Origin: Pseudomonas khavaziana
GTDB lineage: Bacteria; Pseudomonadota; Gammaproteobacteria; Pseudomonadales; Pseudomonadaceae
Length of the DNA: 64,000 bases
Direction of reading: 5' to 3'
Assembly: GCF_019145205.1 (NCBI RefSeq)
Contig: NZ_JAHSTT010000017.1
Span: forward strand, 48,342-112,341
Of the stretch, positions 52,140 through 60,635 are shown piece by piece. The notes under the pieces are model-generated. The model searched no databases and had not been told where the DNA came from. It was given only the letters and a program-made list of their open reading frames with translations. The translations under genes were made by a program, and so were the position numbers. Each line of letters starts with the position of its first letter. Positions within the stretch are counted from its first letter, which is position 1.

Positions 52140-52226
52140 TGTGGGAGGGGCTTGCTCCCGATAGCGGTGTATCAGCTAAGTATGTGCAGATTGATATACC
52201 GTTATCGGGAGCAAGCCCCTCCCACC
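52140..52226. repeat. REP inverted pair, family GTGGGAGGGGCTTGC
   Basis: Facing copies between fkpB and ispH, one G shorter in the G run than the other pairs. Being inside a same-strand gene series, it may shape the mRNA between fkpB and ispH. Confidence 0.88.
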
Positions 52227-52296
52227 TTTGATCTCCATTGTCGGTTGAGTCAGCGTTAAATTCGACTCAACGTGGCTGCAAGACACGAGGCACAGC

Positions 52297-53244
52297 ATGC
52301 AAATCAAACTCGCCAACCCCCGTGGCTTCTGCGCCGGCGTGGACCGGGCGATCGAAATCGTCAACCGCGCCCTGGAAGTCTTCGGGCCGCCGATTTATGT
52401 GCGCCATGAAGTCGTCCATAACAAATTCGTGGTCGAAGACCTGCGCGCACGCGGCGCGATCTTTGTCGAAGAGCTCGACCAGGTGCCCGACGACGTTATC
52501 GTCATCTTCAGTGCCCACGGTGTATCCCAGGCGGTACGTACCGAAGCGGCTGGCCGTGGCCTTAAAGTATTCGATGCCACTTGCCCGCTGGTGACCAAGG
52601 TGCACATCGAGGTGGCGCGCTACAGCCGTGACGGCCGCGAATGCATCCTCATCGGCCATGCCGGTCACCCGGAAGTCGAAGGCACCATGGGTCAGTACGA
52701 CGCCAGTAACGGCGGCGCCATCTACCTGGTTGAAGACGAAAAAGACGTCGCCAACTTGCAGGTGCACAACCCGGATCGCCTGGCATTCGTGACCCAGACC
52801 ACCTTGTCCATGGACGATACCAGCCGCGTAATCGATGCCCTGCGCACGCGTTTCCCCTCCATTGGCGGCCCCCGCAAGGACGACATCTGCTACGCCACGC
52901 AAAACCGCCAGGATGCGGTCAAGCAACTGGCGGATGAGTGCGATGTGGTGCTGGTGGTCGGCAGCCCCAACAGCTCCAACTCCAATCGCTTGCGTGAGCT
53001 GGCCGAACGCATGGCCACACCGGCATACCTGATCGATGGCGCCGAAGACATGCAGCGTAGTTGGTTCGAGGGTGTCGAGCGGATTGGCATCACCGCGGGC
53101 GCCTCGGCCCCGGAAGTGCTGGTGCGCGGCGTGATCCAGCAGTTGCAGGCCTGGGGAGCCACGGGTGCTGATGAGCTGGCTGGTCGTGAAGAGAACATCA
53201 CGTTCTCCATGCCCAAGGAACTGCGGGTCCGCTCGCTGCTCTGA
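52297..53244 (+). CDS. ispH: 4-hydroxy-3-methylbut-2-enyl diphosphate reductase
   Basis: A 315-residue iron-sulfur enzyme, last step of the MEP isoprenoid pathway. Cluster cysteines are in PRGFCAGVDRA, DATCPLV and VGSPNSSNSNR-adjacent regions; the GHPEVEGT motif is present. Its 3' end overlaps the convergent fimT-like gene by 47 bases. Confidence 0.97.
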   Translation: MQIKLANPRGFCAGVDRAIEIVNRALEVFGPPIYVRHEVVHNKFVVEDLRARGAIFVEELDQVPDDVIVIFSAHGVSQAVRTEAAGRGLKVFDATCPLVTKVHIEVARYSRDGRECILIGHAGHPEVEGTMGQYDASNGGAIYLVEDEKDVANLQVHNPDRLAFVTQTTLSMDDTSRVIDALRTRFPSIGGPRKDDICYATQNRQDAVKQLADECDVVLVVGSPNSSNSNRLRELAERMATPAYLIDGAEDMQRSWFEGVERIGITAGASAPEVLVRGVIQQLQAWGATGADELAGREENITFSMPKELRVRSLL

Positions 53245-53779
53245 CGCCCGACGTGCTGGTATAGCCTCGGCATAATGCCTGCTCGGTTTTCACACTGCGC
53301 AGGCTGATGCGTCCGCTGGGCGCCAGCACTACCTGGTACAGGCTCTGTGCCTGGCTTGTGTCGCACACATGCACGGTGCCGGCACGGAAGCCCCCGCCGG
53401 CAAAGACCGGCTCCCCCAAACCACTGAAACGCACCTGGTTCGTGACCGGGCCATTGCCCGCGATAAGCACATGCCCGCTGTCCTGTCGTTCCAGCAATAC
53501 CGGGTTATCTTCGTCCAGGTGACCACGCCCATTGACGTCCAGTATCACCCGCCACCCCAGGCTCCAGTCCTCGTCCCGCGCGTGAATGACCACCGCCTGA
53601 TTGCGCGCGATGGCCTCGGTGCGTGCGTAGCGCAGGCCAGCAGCGAGTGATTGGGCCAAGCTTTGTCGCTGCTGTGATTCAAGTAACCCTTTGAAGCCTG
53701 GTACGGCCAGTTGTGCGAGAAAGCTGGTCACGATCAGCCCGAGCAGCATTTCGATCAGGGTGAATCCTCGTTGTTTCAT
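53198..53779 (-). CDS. FimT/GspH-type minor pilin
   Basis: A 193-residue prepilin: short leader MKQRG then FTLIEMLLGLIVTSFLAQLAVPGF, with Glu5 after the predicted cleavage site. The body fits the GspH/FimT pseudopilin domain (QSLAAGLRYARTEAIARNQ). The last residues (about 15) are encoded inside the antisense of ispH, an unusual tail ending GPAVPWAWRT. It faces away from pilV, unlike clusters where fimT/fimU leads pilVWX. Confidence 0.85.
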   Translation of the reverse strand: MKQRGFTLIEMLLGLIVTSFLAQLAVPGFKGLLESQQRQSLAQSLAAGLRYARTEAIARNQAVVIHARDEDWSLGWRVILDVNGRGHLDEDNPVLLERQDSGHVLIAGNGPVTNQVRFSGLGEPVFAGGGFRAGTVHVCDTSQAQSLYQVVLAPSGRISLRSVKTEQALCRGYTSTSGVRAASGPAVPWAWRT

Positions 53780-53935
53780 GTGCGTTCCCTCCGTGGACGC
53801 CATTGGGTTTTCAAGTTGCAGGTCTAGGTATAGCCCTGCGTCCTTGCCGGTGAATGATGGCCTTTATGTCCAAAGTATTTCCCTTTGTTCCTGGAGCAGC
53901 GCCGCTCGAAAACCGACGCTAGTCTTGGGTCGCAC

Positions 53936-53956
53936 AGCAGGTTTTGCCTGCTTTTT
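53936..53956 (+). terminator. Terminator-like hairpin in the pilV leader
   Basis: AGCAGG (53936-53941) and CCTGCT (53947-53952) pair around a five-base loop and a T run follows. It lies about 30 bases before the pilV ATG, where a terminator is not expected; attenuation is possible. Confidence 0.45.
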
Positions 53957-53983
53957 CGGCCTTCGACATGGATGACGACGGTA

Positions 53984-54469
53984 ATGCCCGCCTGCCCGAA
54001 TCGATTTTTCCTGCGCGCTTTCCAGCGGCGCCAATCCGGCATGACCTTGATCGAGGTGCTGGTAGCGCTGCTGATCCTGGCCATTGGTCTGATGGGCGCT
54101 GCAGTGCTCCAGCTCAATGCGCTCAAGTACACCGACAGCGCCAGGATGACCAGCCAAGCCAGTTTTATCGCCTACGACATGCTTGACCGCATTCGCGCCA
54201 ACGCCGGTGCAGATTACTCGTGGGGCAGCGCCGAGCCCGCGCCGCGCAGCACTTCGACTGCGAGTGTGCGTGACTTGGACCTGCACGATTTCGAGGCCAA
54301 TATCATTGGTTTTGCTGGCGAAGACGCTAAGGGGTCAGTGGCTTTGAGTGGGCACGAGGTCACCATCAGCATCAGCTGGCAGGACGCTCGGGTCGCAAAC
54401 AGGCCTGGAGCCCGGGAAACCTTCACCCTCACCAGTCGTATCGCCAGTGATCAGGGAGCGTTGCAATGA
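53984..54469 (+). CDS. pilV: Type IV pilus minor pilin PilV
   Basis: A 161-residue prepilin. The leader MPACPNRFFLRAFQRRQSG is cut before MTLIEVLVALLILAIGLMG (Glu5 present). The start is uncertain, with other in-frame ATGs at 53972 and upstream. It overlaps pilW by four bases. Confidence 0.85.
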   Translation: MPACPNRFFLRAFQRRQSGMTLIEVLVALLILAIGLMGAAVLQLNALKYTDSARMTSQASFIAYDMLDRIRANAGADYSWGSAEPAPRSTSTASVRDLDLHDFEANIIGFAGEDAKGSVALSGHEVTISISWQDARVANRPGARETFTLTSRIASDQGALQ

Positions 54470-55173
54470 ATCGTCTTGCTCGAGGTTTCAGCCTGGTGGA
54501 ATTGTTGCTGGCACTCGCCGTAGGGCTAGCGCTGGTGCTGGGTGCGGGCCAGGTGTTGATCAGCTCGCGACTGACCCATGCCAGCCAGCAGGCCGCAATG
54601 GTGATGCAGGATGACGCGCGGTTTGTCCTGAGCAAGATTACCCAGGACATACGCCAGGCAGGCATGCTGGGGTGCCTGGCCACTGCCGTCATCGACAACG
54701 CGCCTGCCGCTTTTGACCGACCGATAAGTTGGGAGGCTTCGGCGAGTGCAAAGTCACTCACATTAGTTACGGCGAGCGTCGGTGAGGGTGTTGGCAAGCC
54801 CGATTGGACGGTAATGTCCGACTGCAAGGAGGTGGCCCAGGCTTATGCCGGGGCACCGCCTGCCGCCGCACCTGGCCAGATCCGCTTTGGCATACGCCAG
54901 CTCACCTACACCTACGAAACAGGCCAGTTGAAGATCAGTACGCCGGCAACGCCTGCGAAAGCCGTACTGATGGATAACGTGCGGGCATTCGACATCAGCT
55001 TTGGCATGACGACCCAGCCGGCATCAACGGTGGTGGTGCGTTACGACAGCCACCCCGTTGACCCATCGTTGATACGCAGCGTGCGCATCAGTATGACGTT
55101 GCAAGACCCCTCAGGGCGGGTGAAGGATCAGAGCTACAGCGTCGTGGCCGCGCTGCGAAATCGGCTGGGTTAG
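54466..55173 (+). CDS. pilW: Type IV pilus assembly protein PilW
   Basis: A 235-residue prepilin with leader MNRLARG and mature start FSLVELLLALAVGLALVLG. The body has the PilW pattern and an ISMTLQDPSGRVKDQ-like C-terminal segment. It starts within the end of pilV (ATGA). Confidence 0.9.
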   Translation: MNRLARGFSLVELLLALAVGLALVLGAGQVLISSRLTHASQQAAMVMQDDARFVLSKITQDIRQAGMLGCLATAVIDNAPAAFDRPISWEASASAKSLTLVTASVGEGVGKPDWTVMSDCKEVAQAYAGAPPAAAPGQIRFGIRQLTYTYETGQLKISTPATPAKAVLMDNVRAFDISFGMTTQPASTVVVRYDSHPVDPSLIRSVRISMTLQDPSGRVKDQSYSVVAALRNRLG

Positions 55174-55175
55174 GC

Positions 55176-55709
55176 GTGTTGATCATGCTTGGCGGACTTC
55201 ATCTGCGGCAGGCCGGGATGGTGTTGCTGATCTGTCTGGTATTCCTGCTGCTGTTGTCGCTGGTGGGGTTGTCATCCATGCAGGGGGCGGTATCCCAGCA
55301 AAAAGTCGCGAATAGCCTGTGGCATCGCAATCAATCATTTCAACATGCCGAAAGCGGCTTGAGGTTGGGCGAATGGGTGGTACAGAGGACAGGCGGGGCG
55401 TTGCCCACCTGCCACTCGGTCATCACCTGTGCGCCGCCCGTTGAAGCTTTTTCGTTGGTGCGCGCCGGCCCCAATCCTGTATCTGCGGTCTCTTGGGTTG
55501 CGCTGAAGGGTGGATTCTATGGCGTTCAAGCGCTGGGTATGGGGGCCGGTGTGGTCCATCTACCGGCTCATGCCCCGGCGGCACTGTTCCGGGTAACCGC
55601 TGTCGGGCTTGCAGGTCAATCACGCACGGTGCTGGAGACGGTCTACGCACGGGTGGAGGAGGGAGGCAGCGTCAGGTTTCGACGGGTCTTATGGCGGCAA
55701 CTTCAATAG
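55176..55709 (+). CDS. pilX: Type IV pilus assembly protein PilX
   Basis: A 177-residue protein with a longer leader and hydrophobic stretch MVLLICLVFLLLLSLVGLSSMQ after a Gly, lacking Glu5, as is normal for PilX/GspK-type members that sit at the pilus tip. The start is GTG at 55176 or ATG at 55185. It follows pilW by two bases. Confidence 0.85.
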   Translation: MLIMLGGLHLRQAGMVLLICLVFLLLLSLVGLSSMQGAVSQQKVANSLWHRNQSFQHAESGLRLGEWVVQRTGGALPTCHSVITCAPPVEAFSLVRAGPNPVSAVSWVALKGGFYGVQALGMGAGVVHLPAHAPAALFRVTAVGLAGQSRTVLETVYARVEEGGSVRFRRVLWRQLQ

Positions 55710-55720
55710 GGAGCAACAGA

Positions 55721-56122
55721 ATGGGCATGGATAGCCGGGGCTTTAGCCTGATCGAGTTACTGATCGTGGTGGCGATCATCGCGTTGCTGGCTGGGGTTAC
55801 CTATCCTGGGTATACCGGCCAGGTTAAAAAGGTTTATCGAGCGCAAATCGTCGCGTTGTTGAGCGAGCAAGCCCAACACTTGGAGCGTTTTCATACGAGA
55901 AACGGCACTTTTATTGATGCAAGCGGCGTCAGTGCGGGCAATGATCACTATAGAATCAGTGTTGTTTTAAACCCTCAGGATTTTGACCTGCTCGCTACGC
56001 CTGTTGTGGATTCGTTGATGGCGGGTGATGCGTGTGCAGCCTTCAGCTTGACCAGCACCGGTATGCGAAGTAATCCGGGAGCGGCGCCTGATATGTCGCG
56101 CAAGCTCTGCTGGGGGCAATGA
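55721..56122 (+). CDS. pilE: Type IV minor pilin PilE
   Basis: A 133-residue prepilin, leader MGMDSRG, then FSLIELLIVVAIIALLAGVTYPGY. A GGGAG site lies seven bases upstream of the ATG. It starts 11 bases after pilX, where a pilY1 gene would usually intervene. Confidence 0.9.
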   Translation: MGMDSRGFSLIELLIVVAIIALLAGVTYPGYTGQVKKVYRAQIVALLSEQAQHLERFHTRNGTFIDASGVSAGNDHYRISVVLNPQDFDLLATPVVDSLMAGDACAAFSLTSTGMRSNPGAAPDMSRKLCWGQ

Positions 56123-56184
56123 TGAGCGTGCTTGAAGAGTGGGCGCCGGGCGCGTCTTTCCCTGTTTATCGGCTGGATCGAATA

Positions 56185-57294
56185 ATGGCTAAGCAACAGC
56201 AAGTGGTGATTGTCGGCGGCGGAGTAATCGGGCTGTTGACCGCGTACAACCTCGCCAGGGAAGGGCTGGCGGTAATACTGCTGGAGCGTGCGGGGCTTGG
56301 GCAGGAGTCTTCCTGGGCAGGTGGCGGGATTGTTTCGCCGTTGTATCCCTGGCGCTACAGCCCGGCGGTCACCGCCTTGGCCCATTGGTCCCAGGATTTT
56401 TACCCGCAACTGGCGCAGCGCTTGTTTGCCGCTACCGGCGTGGATCCCGAGGTGCATACCACGGGCCTGTACTGGCTTGACCTGGATGATGAAGGTCAAG
56501 CATTGGCCTGGGCTGCACGTGAAGGACGGCCATTAAGCAAGGTGGATGTGTCGGCGGCCCATGATGCAGTGCCGGTATTGGGAGGCGGCTATTCCCGGGC
56601 GATCTACATGGCTGACGTGGCCAATGTACGCAACCCACGCCTGGTCAAATCCCTGAGGGCTGCGCTGCTGGCGTTGCCGGGTGTGACAATACAGGAGCAT
56701 TGCGAAGTACAAGGATTTGTCCGCGAGGGCGACAGCGTGGTGGGCGTCAATACCGCTGCAGGGCAGGTTCCAGGTGATCAGGTGGTGCTCGCTGCCGGTG
56801 CCTGGAGTGGGCAATTGCTGGGCACGCTGGGCTTGGCGTTACCCGTAGAGCCGGTCAAAGGCCAGATGATTCTGTACAAATGTGCGTCTGACTTTTTATC
56901 CAGCATGGTCTTGGCCAAGAGGCGGTATGCGATCCCGCGACGTGATGGGCACATCCTGATCGGAAGCACATTGGAGCATGAGGGGTTCAACAAGACACCG
57001 ACCGAAACCGCGCTGGAAAGCCTCAAGGCGTCTGCGGTGGAGCTGATTCCGGCTTTGGCGGCCGCCGAGGTGGTCGGGCATTGGGCAGGGTTGCGGCCTG
57101 GCTCGCCGGAGGGTATTCCGTATATCGGTGAGGTTCCTGGGTTCAACGGGTTGTGGCTCAATTGCGGGCATTACCGCAATGGCCTGGTGCTAGCGCCGGC
57201 CTCCTGCCAGTTATTCGCCGACTTGCTGTTGGCGCGGGCCCCGATCATCGATCCCGCGCCTTACTCGCCCGCCGGTCGCCTCAACGCTGGATAG
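56185..57294 (+). CDS. thiO: Glycine oxidase ThiO
   Basis: A 369-residue FAD enzyme that makes the iminoglycine used in thiazole (thiamine) synthesis. The FAD motif VVIVGGGVIGLLTAYNLAREG is at the N terminus and the C-terminal GHYRNGLVLAPAS segment is typical. The start MAKQQQVV (56185) is used; a longer frame begins at 56119 in the end of pilE. Location downstream of minor pilins is usual in Pseudomonas. Confidence 0.92.
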   Translation: MAKQQQVVIVGGGVIGLLTAYNLAREGLAVILLERAGLGQESSWAGGGIVSPLYPWRYSPAVTALAHWSQDFYPQLAQRLFAATGVDPEVHTTGLYWLDLDDEGQALAWAAREGRPLSKVDVSAAHDAVPVLGGGYSRAIYMADVANVRNPRLVKSLRAALLALPGVTIQEHCEVQGFVREGDSVVGVNTAAGQVPGDQVVLAAGAWSGQLLGTLGLALPVEPVKGQMILYKCASDFLSSMVLAKRRYAIPRRDGHILIGSTLEHEGFNKTPTETALESLKASAVELIPALAAAEVVGHWAGLRPGSPEGIPYIGEVPGFNGLWLNCGHYRNGLVLAPASCQLFADLLLARAPIIDPAPYSPAGRLNAG

Positions 57295-57514
57295 ACTTCG
57301 GCCCTTGTTCCAGGTGTGCCTGGGTGCAATACCACGCCTGGCTTGAACTCAGTGCGCGATCCTGCGGCAGATGCACGCCGCAGTGGGCGCAACGCACCAT
57401 CAGCGCCGCATTCGGCTCAGCAGGCCGCTGCTGGCGAGCTGTAGGGTTTTTGAATTTGCGCCAGAACCATACCGCGGCAGCAATGACGGCAATCCAGAAC
57501 AGTAGACGAAGCAT
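57281..57514 (-). CDS. Small PP0621-type membrane protein with a Cys pair motif
   Basis: A 77-residue protein: one N-terminal membrane segment (LLFWIAVIAAAVWFW) and a cytoplasmic CAHC...YC motif likely binding zinc. Its 3' end overlaps thiO by 14 bases. Function unknown. Confidence 0.8.
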   Translation of the reverse strand: MLRLLFWIAVIAAAVWFWRKFKNPTARQQRPAEPNAALMVRCAHCGVHLPQDRALSSSQAWYCTQAHLEQGPKSIQR

Positions 57515-57592
57515 AATGGGCAGTTTCTCGGCAAGGAATGCGTCAGTTTAGCCAAGGTGACCACGGGCGCACAGCGCAATAAATACTCGCTC

Positions 57593-57624
57593 ATAAAAAA
57601 GGGAGCTCCTCAGAGCTCCCTTTT
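57593..57624 (-). terminator. Rho-independent terminator of bamD
   Basis: GGGAGCTC and GAGCTCCC (57601-57608 / 57613-57620) with a four-base loop and T run on the minus strand. Confidence 0.9.
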
Positions 57625-57640
57625 GCGTTGCGTCGAACAA

Positions 57641-58666
57641 TCAGTCGAACACACCGAAGGTCATGTAGCTGAACCATGAACGGTCTTCGTTGTTGCCAAG
57701 GGCCTGCGGCTCCTCTTCTTCGATAACGTCGCCGTTTTCGTCGTGAGGCTTGAGGTCCGAAGGAATGGCGTCCTTGGCGTCCTGGTACTGCTTGATCACG
57801 TCCTGGTTGGCGCGGGTTTCGCCCGGCGGCAGCGGTGGGCGGGATTCGATCAGGCCCAGGGTGTACTTGCTCAGCCACGAGCGGTTGTCGGCTTCGGCCA
57901 CCTGAGGCACGAACTGGCCGTCTTTCAGGCTGGGGTGGTCAGGGTAGTTGAGTTTCAAGGTTTCCAGGCTGGTGGTTGCCAGGGTATCGAGGTGCAGACG
58001 CTGGTAAGCCTCGGTCATGACTGCCAGGCCGTCGCCCACGGATGGGGTTTCCTGGAAGTTCTCCACTACATAGCGGCCACGGTTGGCTGCCGCGACGTAC
58101 GCCTGGCGGGTCAAGTAGTAGTGGGCTACGTGAATCTCGTAGGACGCCAGCAGGTTGCGCAGGTAGATCATGCGCTGCTTGGCGTCCGGCGCGTAGCGGC
58201 TGTTCGGGTAGCGGCTGGTCAGCTGGGCGAACTCGTTGTAGGAGTCGCGGGCAGCACCCGGGTCACGCTTGGTCATGTCCAGCGGCAGGAAGCGCGCCAG
58301 CAGGCCAACGTCCTGGTCGAACGAGGTCAGGCCCTTCATGTAGTAGGCGTAGTCCACGTTCGGGTGCTGCGGGTGCAGGCGGATAAAACGCTCGGCCGCG
58401 GACTTGGCAGCTTCCGGCTCGGCGTTCTTGTAGTTGGCGTAGATCAGCTCAAGCTGGGCCTGGTCGGCATAGCGCCCGAACGGGTAACGCGACTCCAAGG
58501 CCTTCAGCTTCGCTGTGGCGCTGGTGTAGCTATTATTGTCCAGGTCTGTCTGAGCTTGCTGGTACAGCTCGACTTCGCTCAGGTTTTCGTCGACGACGTC
58601 CTTTGTTGACGAGCAAGCAGCAGTCATGGCGAGGATGGCGATCAGCAGCAGGTGTTTCACTTGCAT
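57641..58666 (-). CDS. bamD: Outer-membrane assembly lipoprotein BamD
   Basis: A 341-residue lipoprotein with signal MQVKHLLLIAILAMTAAC (Cys 18) and five TPR-like repeats. BamD is the essential lipoprotein of the beta-barrel assembly machine. The C-terminal extension (rich in Glu, Asp and Pro, about 60 residues) is longer than in E. coli but usual in Pseudomonas. It diverges from rluD. Confidence 0.95.
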   Translation of the reverse strand: MQVKHLLLIAILAMTAACSSTKDVVDENLSEVELYQQAQTDLDNNSYTSATAKLKALESRYPFGRYADQAQLELIYANYKNAEPEAAKSAAERFIRLHPQHPNVDYAYYMKGLTSFDQDVGLLARFLPLDMTKRDPGAARDSYNEFAQLTSRYPNSRYAPDAKQRMIYLRNLLASYEIHVAHYYLTRQAYVAAANRGRYVVENFQETPSVGDGLAVMTEAYQRLHLDTLATTSLETLKLNYPDHPSLKDGQFVPQVAEADNRSWLSKYTLGLIESRPPLPPGETRANQDVIKQYQDAKDAIPSDLKPHDENGDVIEEEEPQALGNNEDRSWFSYMTFGVFD

Positions 58667-58815
58667 GGCGGCTTGCGTCCCTATGACGGCCGCTGTCTTG
58701 GGCGGGGCCGTCCTGTTATGATGAGCGCCCCGTTGAAAGCCTCGGGGCAAAAGACGCCGTATTTAACCACAAGCGCGCAGCCGAAACCAAAGGCTGTGCC
58801 ACGCCTAGTCTGAGC

Positions 58816-59778
58816 ATGTCCGATAAAATTGAACTTCGCGCAGAGGTGCCGTCCGAATTGGGCGGCCAACGCCTCGATCAAGTCGCCGCACAATTATTCG
58901 CTGAGCACTCGCGCTCGCGCCTTTCCGCCTGGATCAAAGACGGCCGCCTGACTGTGGATGGAGCGGTTATCCGCCCGCGAGACATAGTCCATGGCGGTGC
59001 GATTCTTGAGCTGACTGCCGAGCAGGAAGCCCAGGGAGAATGGGTCGCCCAGGACATCGAGCTGGATATCGTCTATGAAGACGACGACATCCTGGTCATC
59101 AACAAACCCGCAGGCCTGGTGGTTCACCCGGCCGCCGGGCATGCTGATGGCACCTTGCTCAATGCTCTGTTGCACCACGTGCCGGACATTATCAATGTCC
59201 CGCGCTGCGGCATCGTGCACCGCCTGGACAAGGACACCACCGGCCTGATGGTGGTGGCCAAGACCATCCAGGCGCAGACGCAGCTTGTTACTCAATTGCA
59301 GAGCCGCAGCGTCAGTCGTATCTACGAGTGCATCGTGATCGGCGTGGTGGTGGCCGGGGGCAAGATCAACGCACCCATTGGTCGCCACGGCCAGCAGCGC
59401 CAGCGTATGGCGGTGATGGAAGGCGGCAAGCAGGCCGTAAGTCACTACCGTGTGCTGGAGCGTTTCCGTTCCCACACCCATGTGCGGGTCAAGCTGGAAA
59501 CCGGGCGCACCCACCAGATTCGCGTGCACATGGCGCACATCAACTTCCCGTTGGTCGGAGATCCTGCCTACGGCGGTCGCTTCCGTATTCCGCCGGCGGC
59601 GAGCCAAACCATGGTTGAATCGCTGAAATCCTTCCCGCGCCAGGCACTGCATGCCCGTTTCCTGGAGCTGGATCATCCGACGAGCGGTAAGCGAATGAGC
59701 TGGGAATCGCCGCTGCCAGACGATCTGGTCTGGTTGTTGTCGCTGCTCAAGCAGGATCGCGAGGCGTTTGTCGGATGA
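58816..59778 (+). CDS. rluD: 23S rRNA pseudouridine synthase RluD
   Basis: A 320-residue enzyme with an N-terminal S4 domain and catalytic motif HRLDKDTTG (residues 135-143, Asp138). RluD modifies helix 69 of 23S rRNA. Its stop overlaps the pgeF start (ATGA). Confidence 0.96.
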   Translation: MSDKIELRAEVPSELGGQRLDQVAAQLFAEHSRSRLSAWIKDGRLTVDGAVIRPRDIVHGGAILELTAEQEAQGEWVAQDIELDIVYEDDDILVINKPAGLVVHPAAGHADGTLLNALLHHVPDIINVPRCGIVHRLDKDTTGLMVVAKTIQAQTQLVTQLQSRSVSRIYECIVIGVVVAGGKINAPIGRHGQQRQRMAVMEGGKQAVSHYRVLERFRSHTHVRVKLETGRTHQIRVHMAHINFPLVGDPAYGGRFRIPPAASQTMVESLKSFPRQALHARFLELDHPTSGKRMSWESPLPDDLVWLLSLLKQDREAFVG

Positions 59779-60500
59779 ATGACTGGCTGATTCCTGACTG
59801 GCCCGCGCCGGCCGGGGTGAAAGCCTGCGTCACCACCCGAGCGGGCGGCGTCAGTCTGGCGCCGTTCGACAGCCTCAACCTGGGCGATCACGTCGAGGAC
59901 AGCCTGGAGGCCGTCCTTGAAAATCGCCGCCGTCTGACCCACGCGTTCAATATTCAGCCAGCCTGGTTGCGCCAGGTCCACGGTACTAACGTGGTTGAGG
60001 CTGATCCGGGCCGTATTGTCGAGGCAGATGGCAGTTGGACCAGCACCCCTGGCATCGCCTGCACCTCCATGACAGCCGATTGCCTGCCTGCGCTGTTCTG
60101 TAATCGGGCGGGTACCCGGGTTGCCGCAGCCCATGCCGGTTGGCGTGGCTTGGCGGCTGGCGTGCTGGAGGCCGCGTTCGAAAGCCTGGATACCGCTCCC
60201 GAAGACGTCTTGGTCTGGCTCGGTCCTGCCATTGGTCCGCAAGCCTTTGAGGTCGGCCTGGAAGTGCGTGAGGCGTTCATGCAGCAACTGCCGGCCACCG
60301 CTGAAGCCTTTGTTCCCAGCCACAATCCCGGCAGGGTCATGGCTGACATCTACCAGCTGGCGCGCCTGCGTCTGGCAATACGCGGCGTCACCGCTGTATA
60401 TGGTGGCGGTTTGTGCACCGTGACCGACCCGCGCTTCTTTTCTTATCGCCGCAGCCCGCGTACGGGCCGATTCGCCTCCCTTATCTGGCTTGAACGCTAG
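59775..60500 (+). CDS. pgeF: Polyphenol-oxidase-like / peptidoglycan-editing factor PgeF (YfiH)
   Basis: A 241-residue protein of the YfiH/DUF152 laccase-like family. Metal-binding segments TADCLPALFC and HAGWRGLAAGV are present. In E. coli this protein corrects peptidoglycan precursor errors. It follows rluD and precedes clpB, the common order. Confidence 0.93.
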   Translation: MNDWLIPDWPAPAGVKACVTTRAGGVSLAPFDSLNLGDHVEDSLEAVLENRRRLTHAFNIQPAWLRQVHGTNVVEADPGRIVEADGSWTSTPGIACTSMTADCLPALFCNRAGTRVAAAHAGWRGLAAGVLEAAFESLDTAPEDVLVWLGPAIGPQAFEVGLEVREAFMQQLPATAEAFVPSHNPGRVMADIYQLARLRLAIRGVTAVYGGGLCTVTDPRFFSYRRSPRTGRFASLIWLER

Positions 60501-60530
60501 ACTGTCCTGACCTGTATCAAACATTCGCCG

Positions 60531-60558
60531 CTTGAAACCCCCAGAATCCACCCCATCT
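60531..60558 (+). promoter_or_regulatory. Sigma-32 heat-shock promoter of clpB
   Basis: CTTGAAA (60531-60537), 13 bases, CCCCATCT (60551-60558): a near-perfect match to the sigma-32 consensus. Expected start near 60565, about 70 bases upstream of the clpB ATG. Confidence 0.9.
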
Positions 60559-60635
60559 ATAAGGGTATCTGGCAGGTTTCTTCATTCAGGATGTGTTTGT
60601 TCATAGCTCCGGCCTGCTCAAAAGGAAGGTGACTA

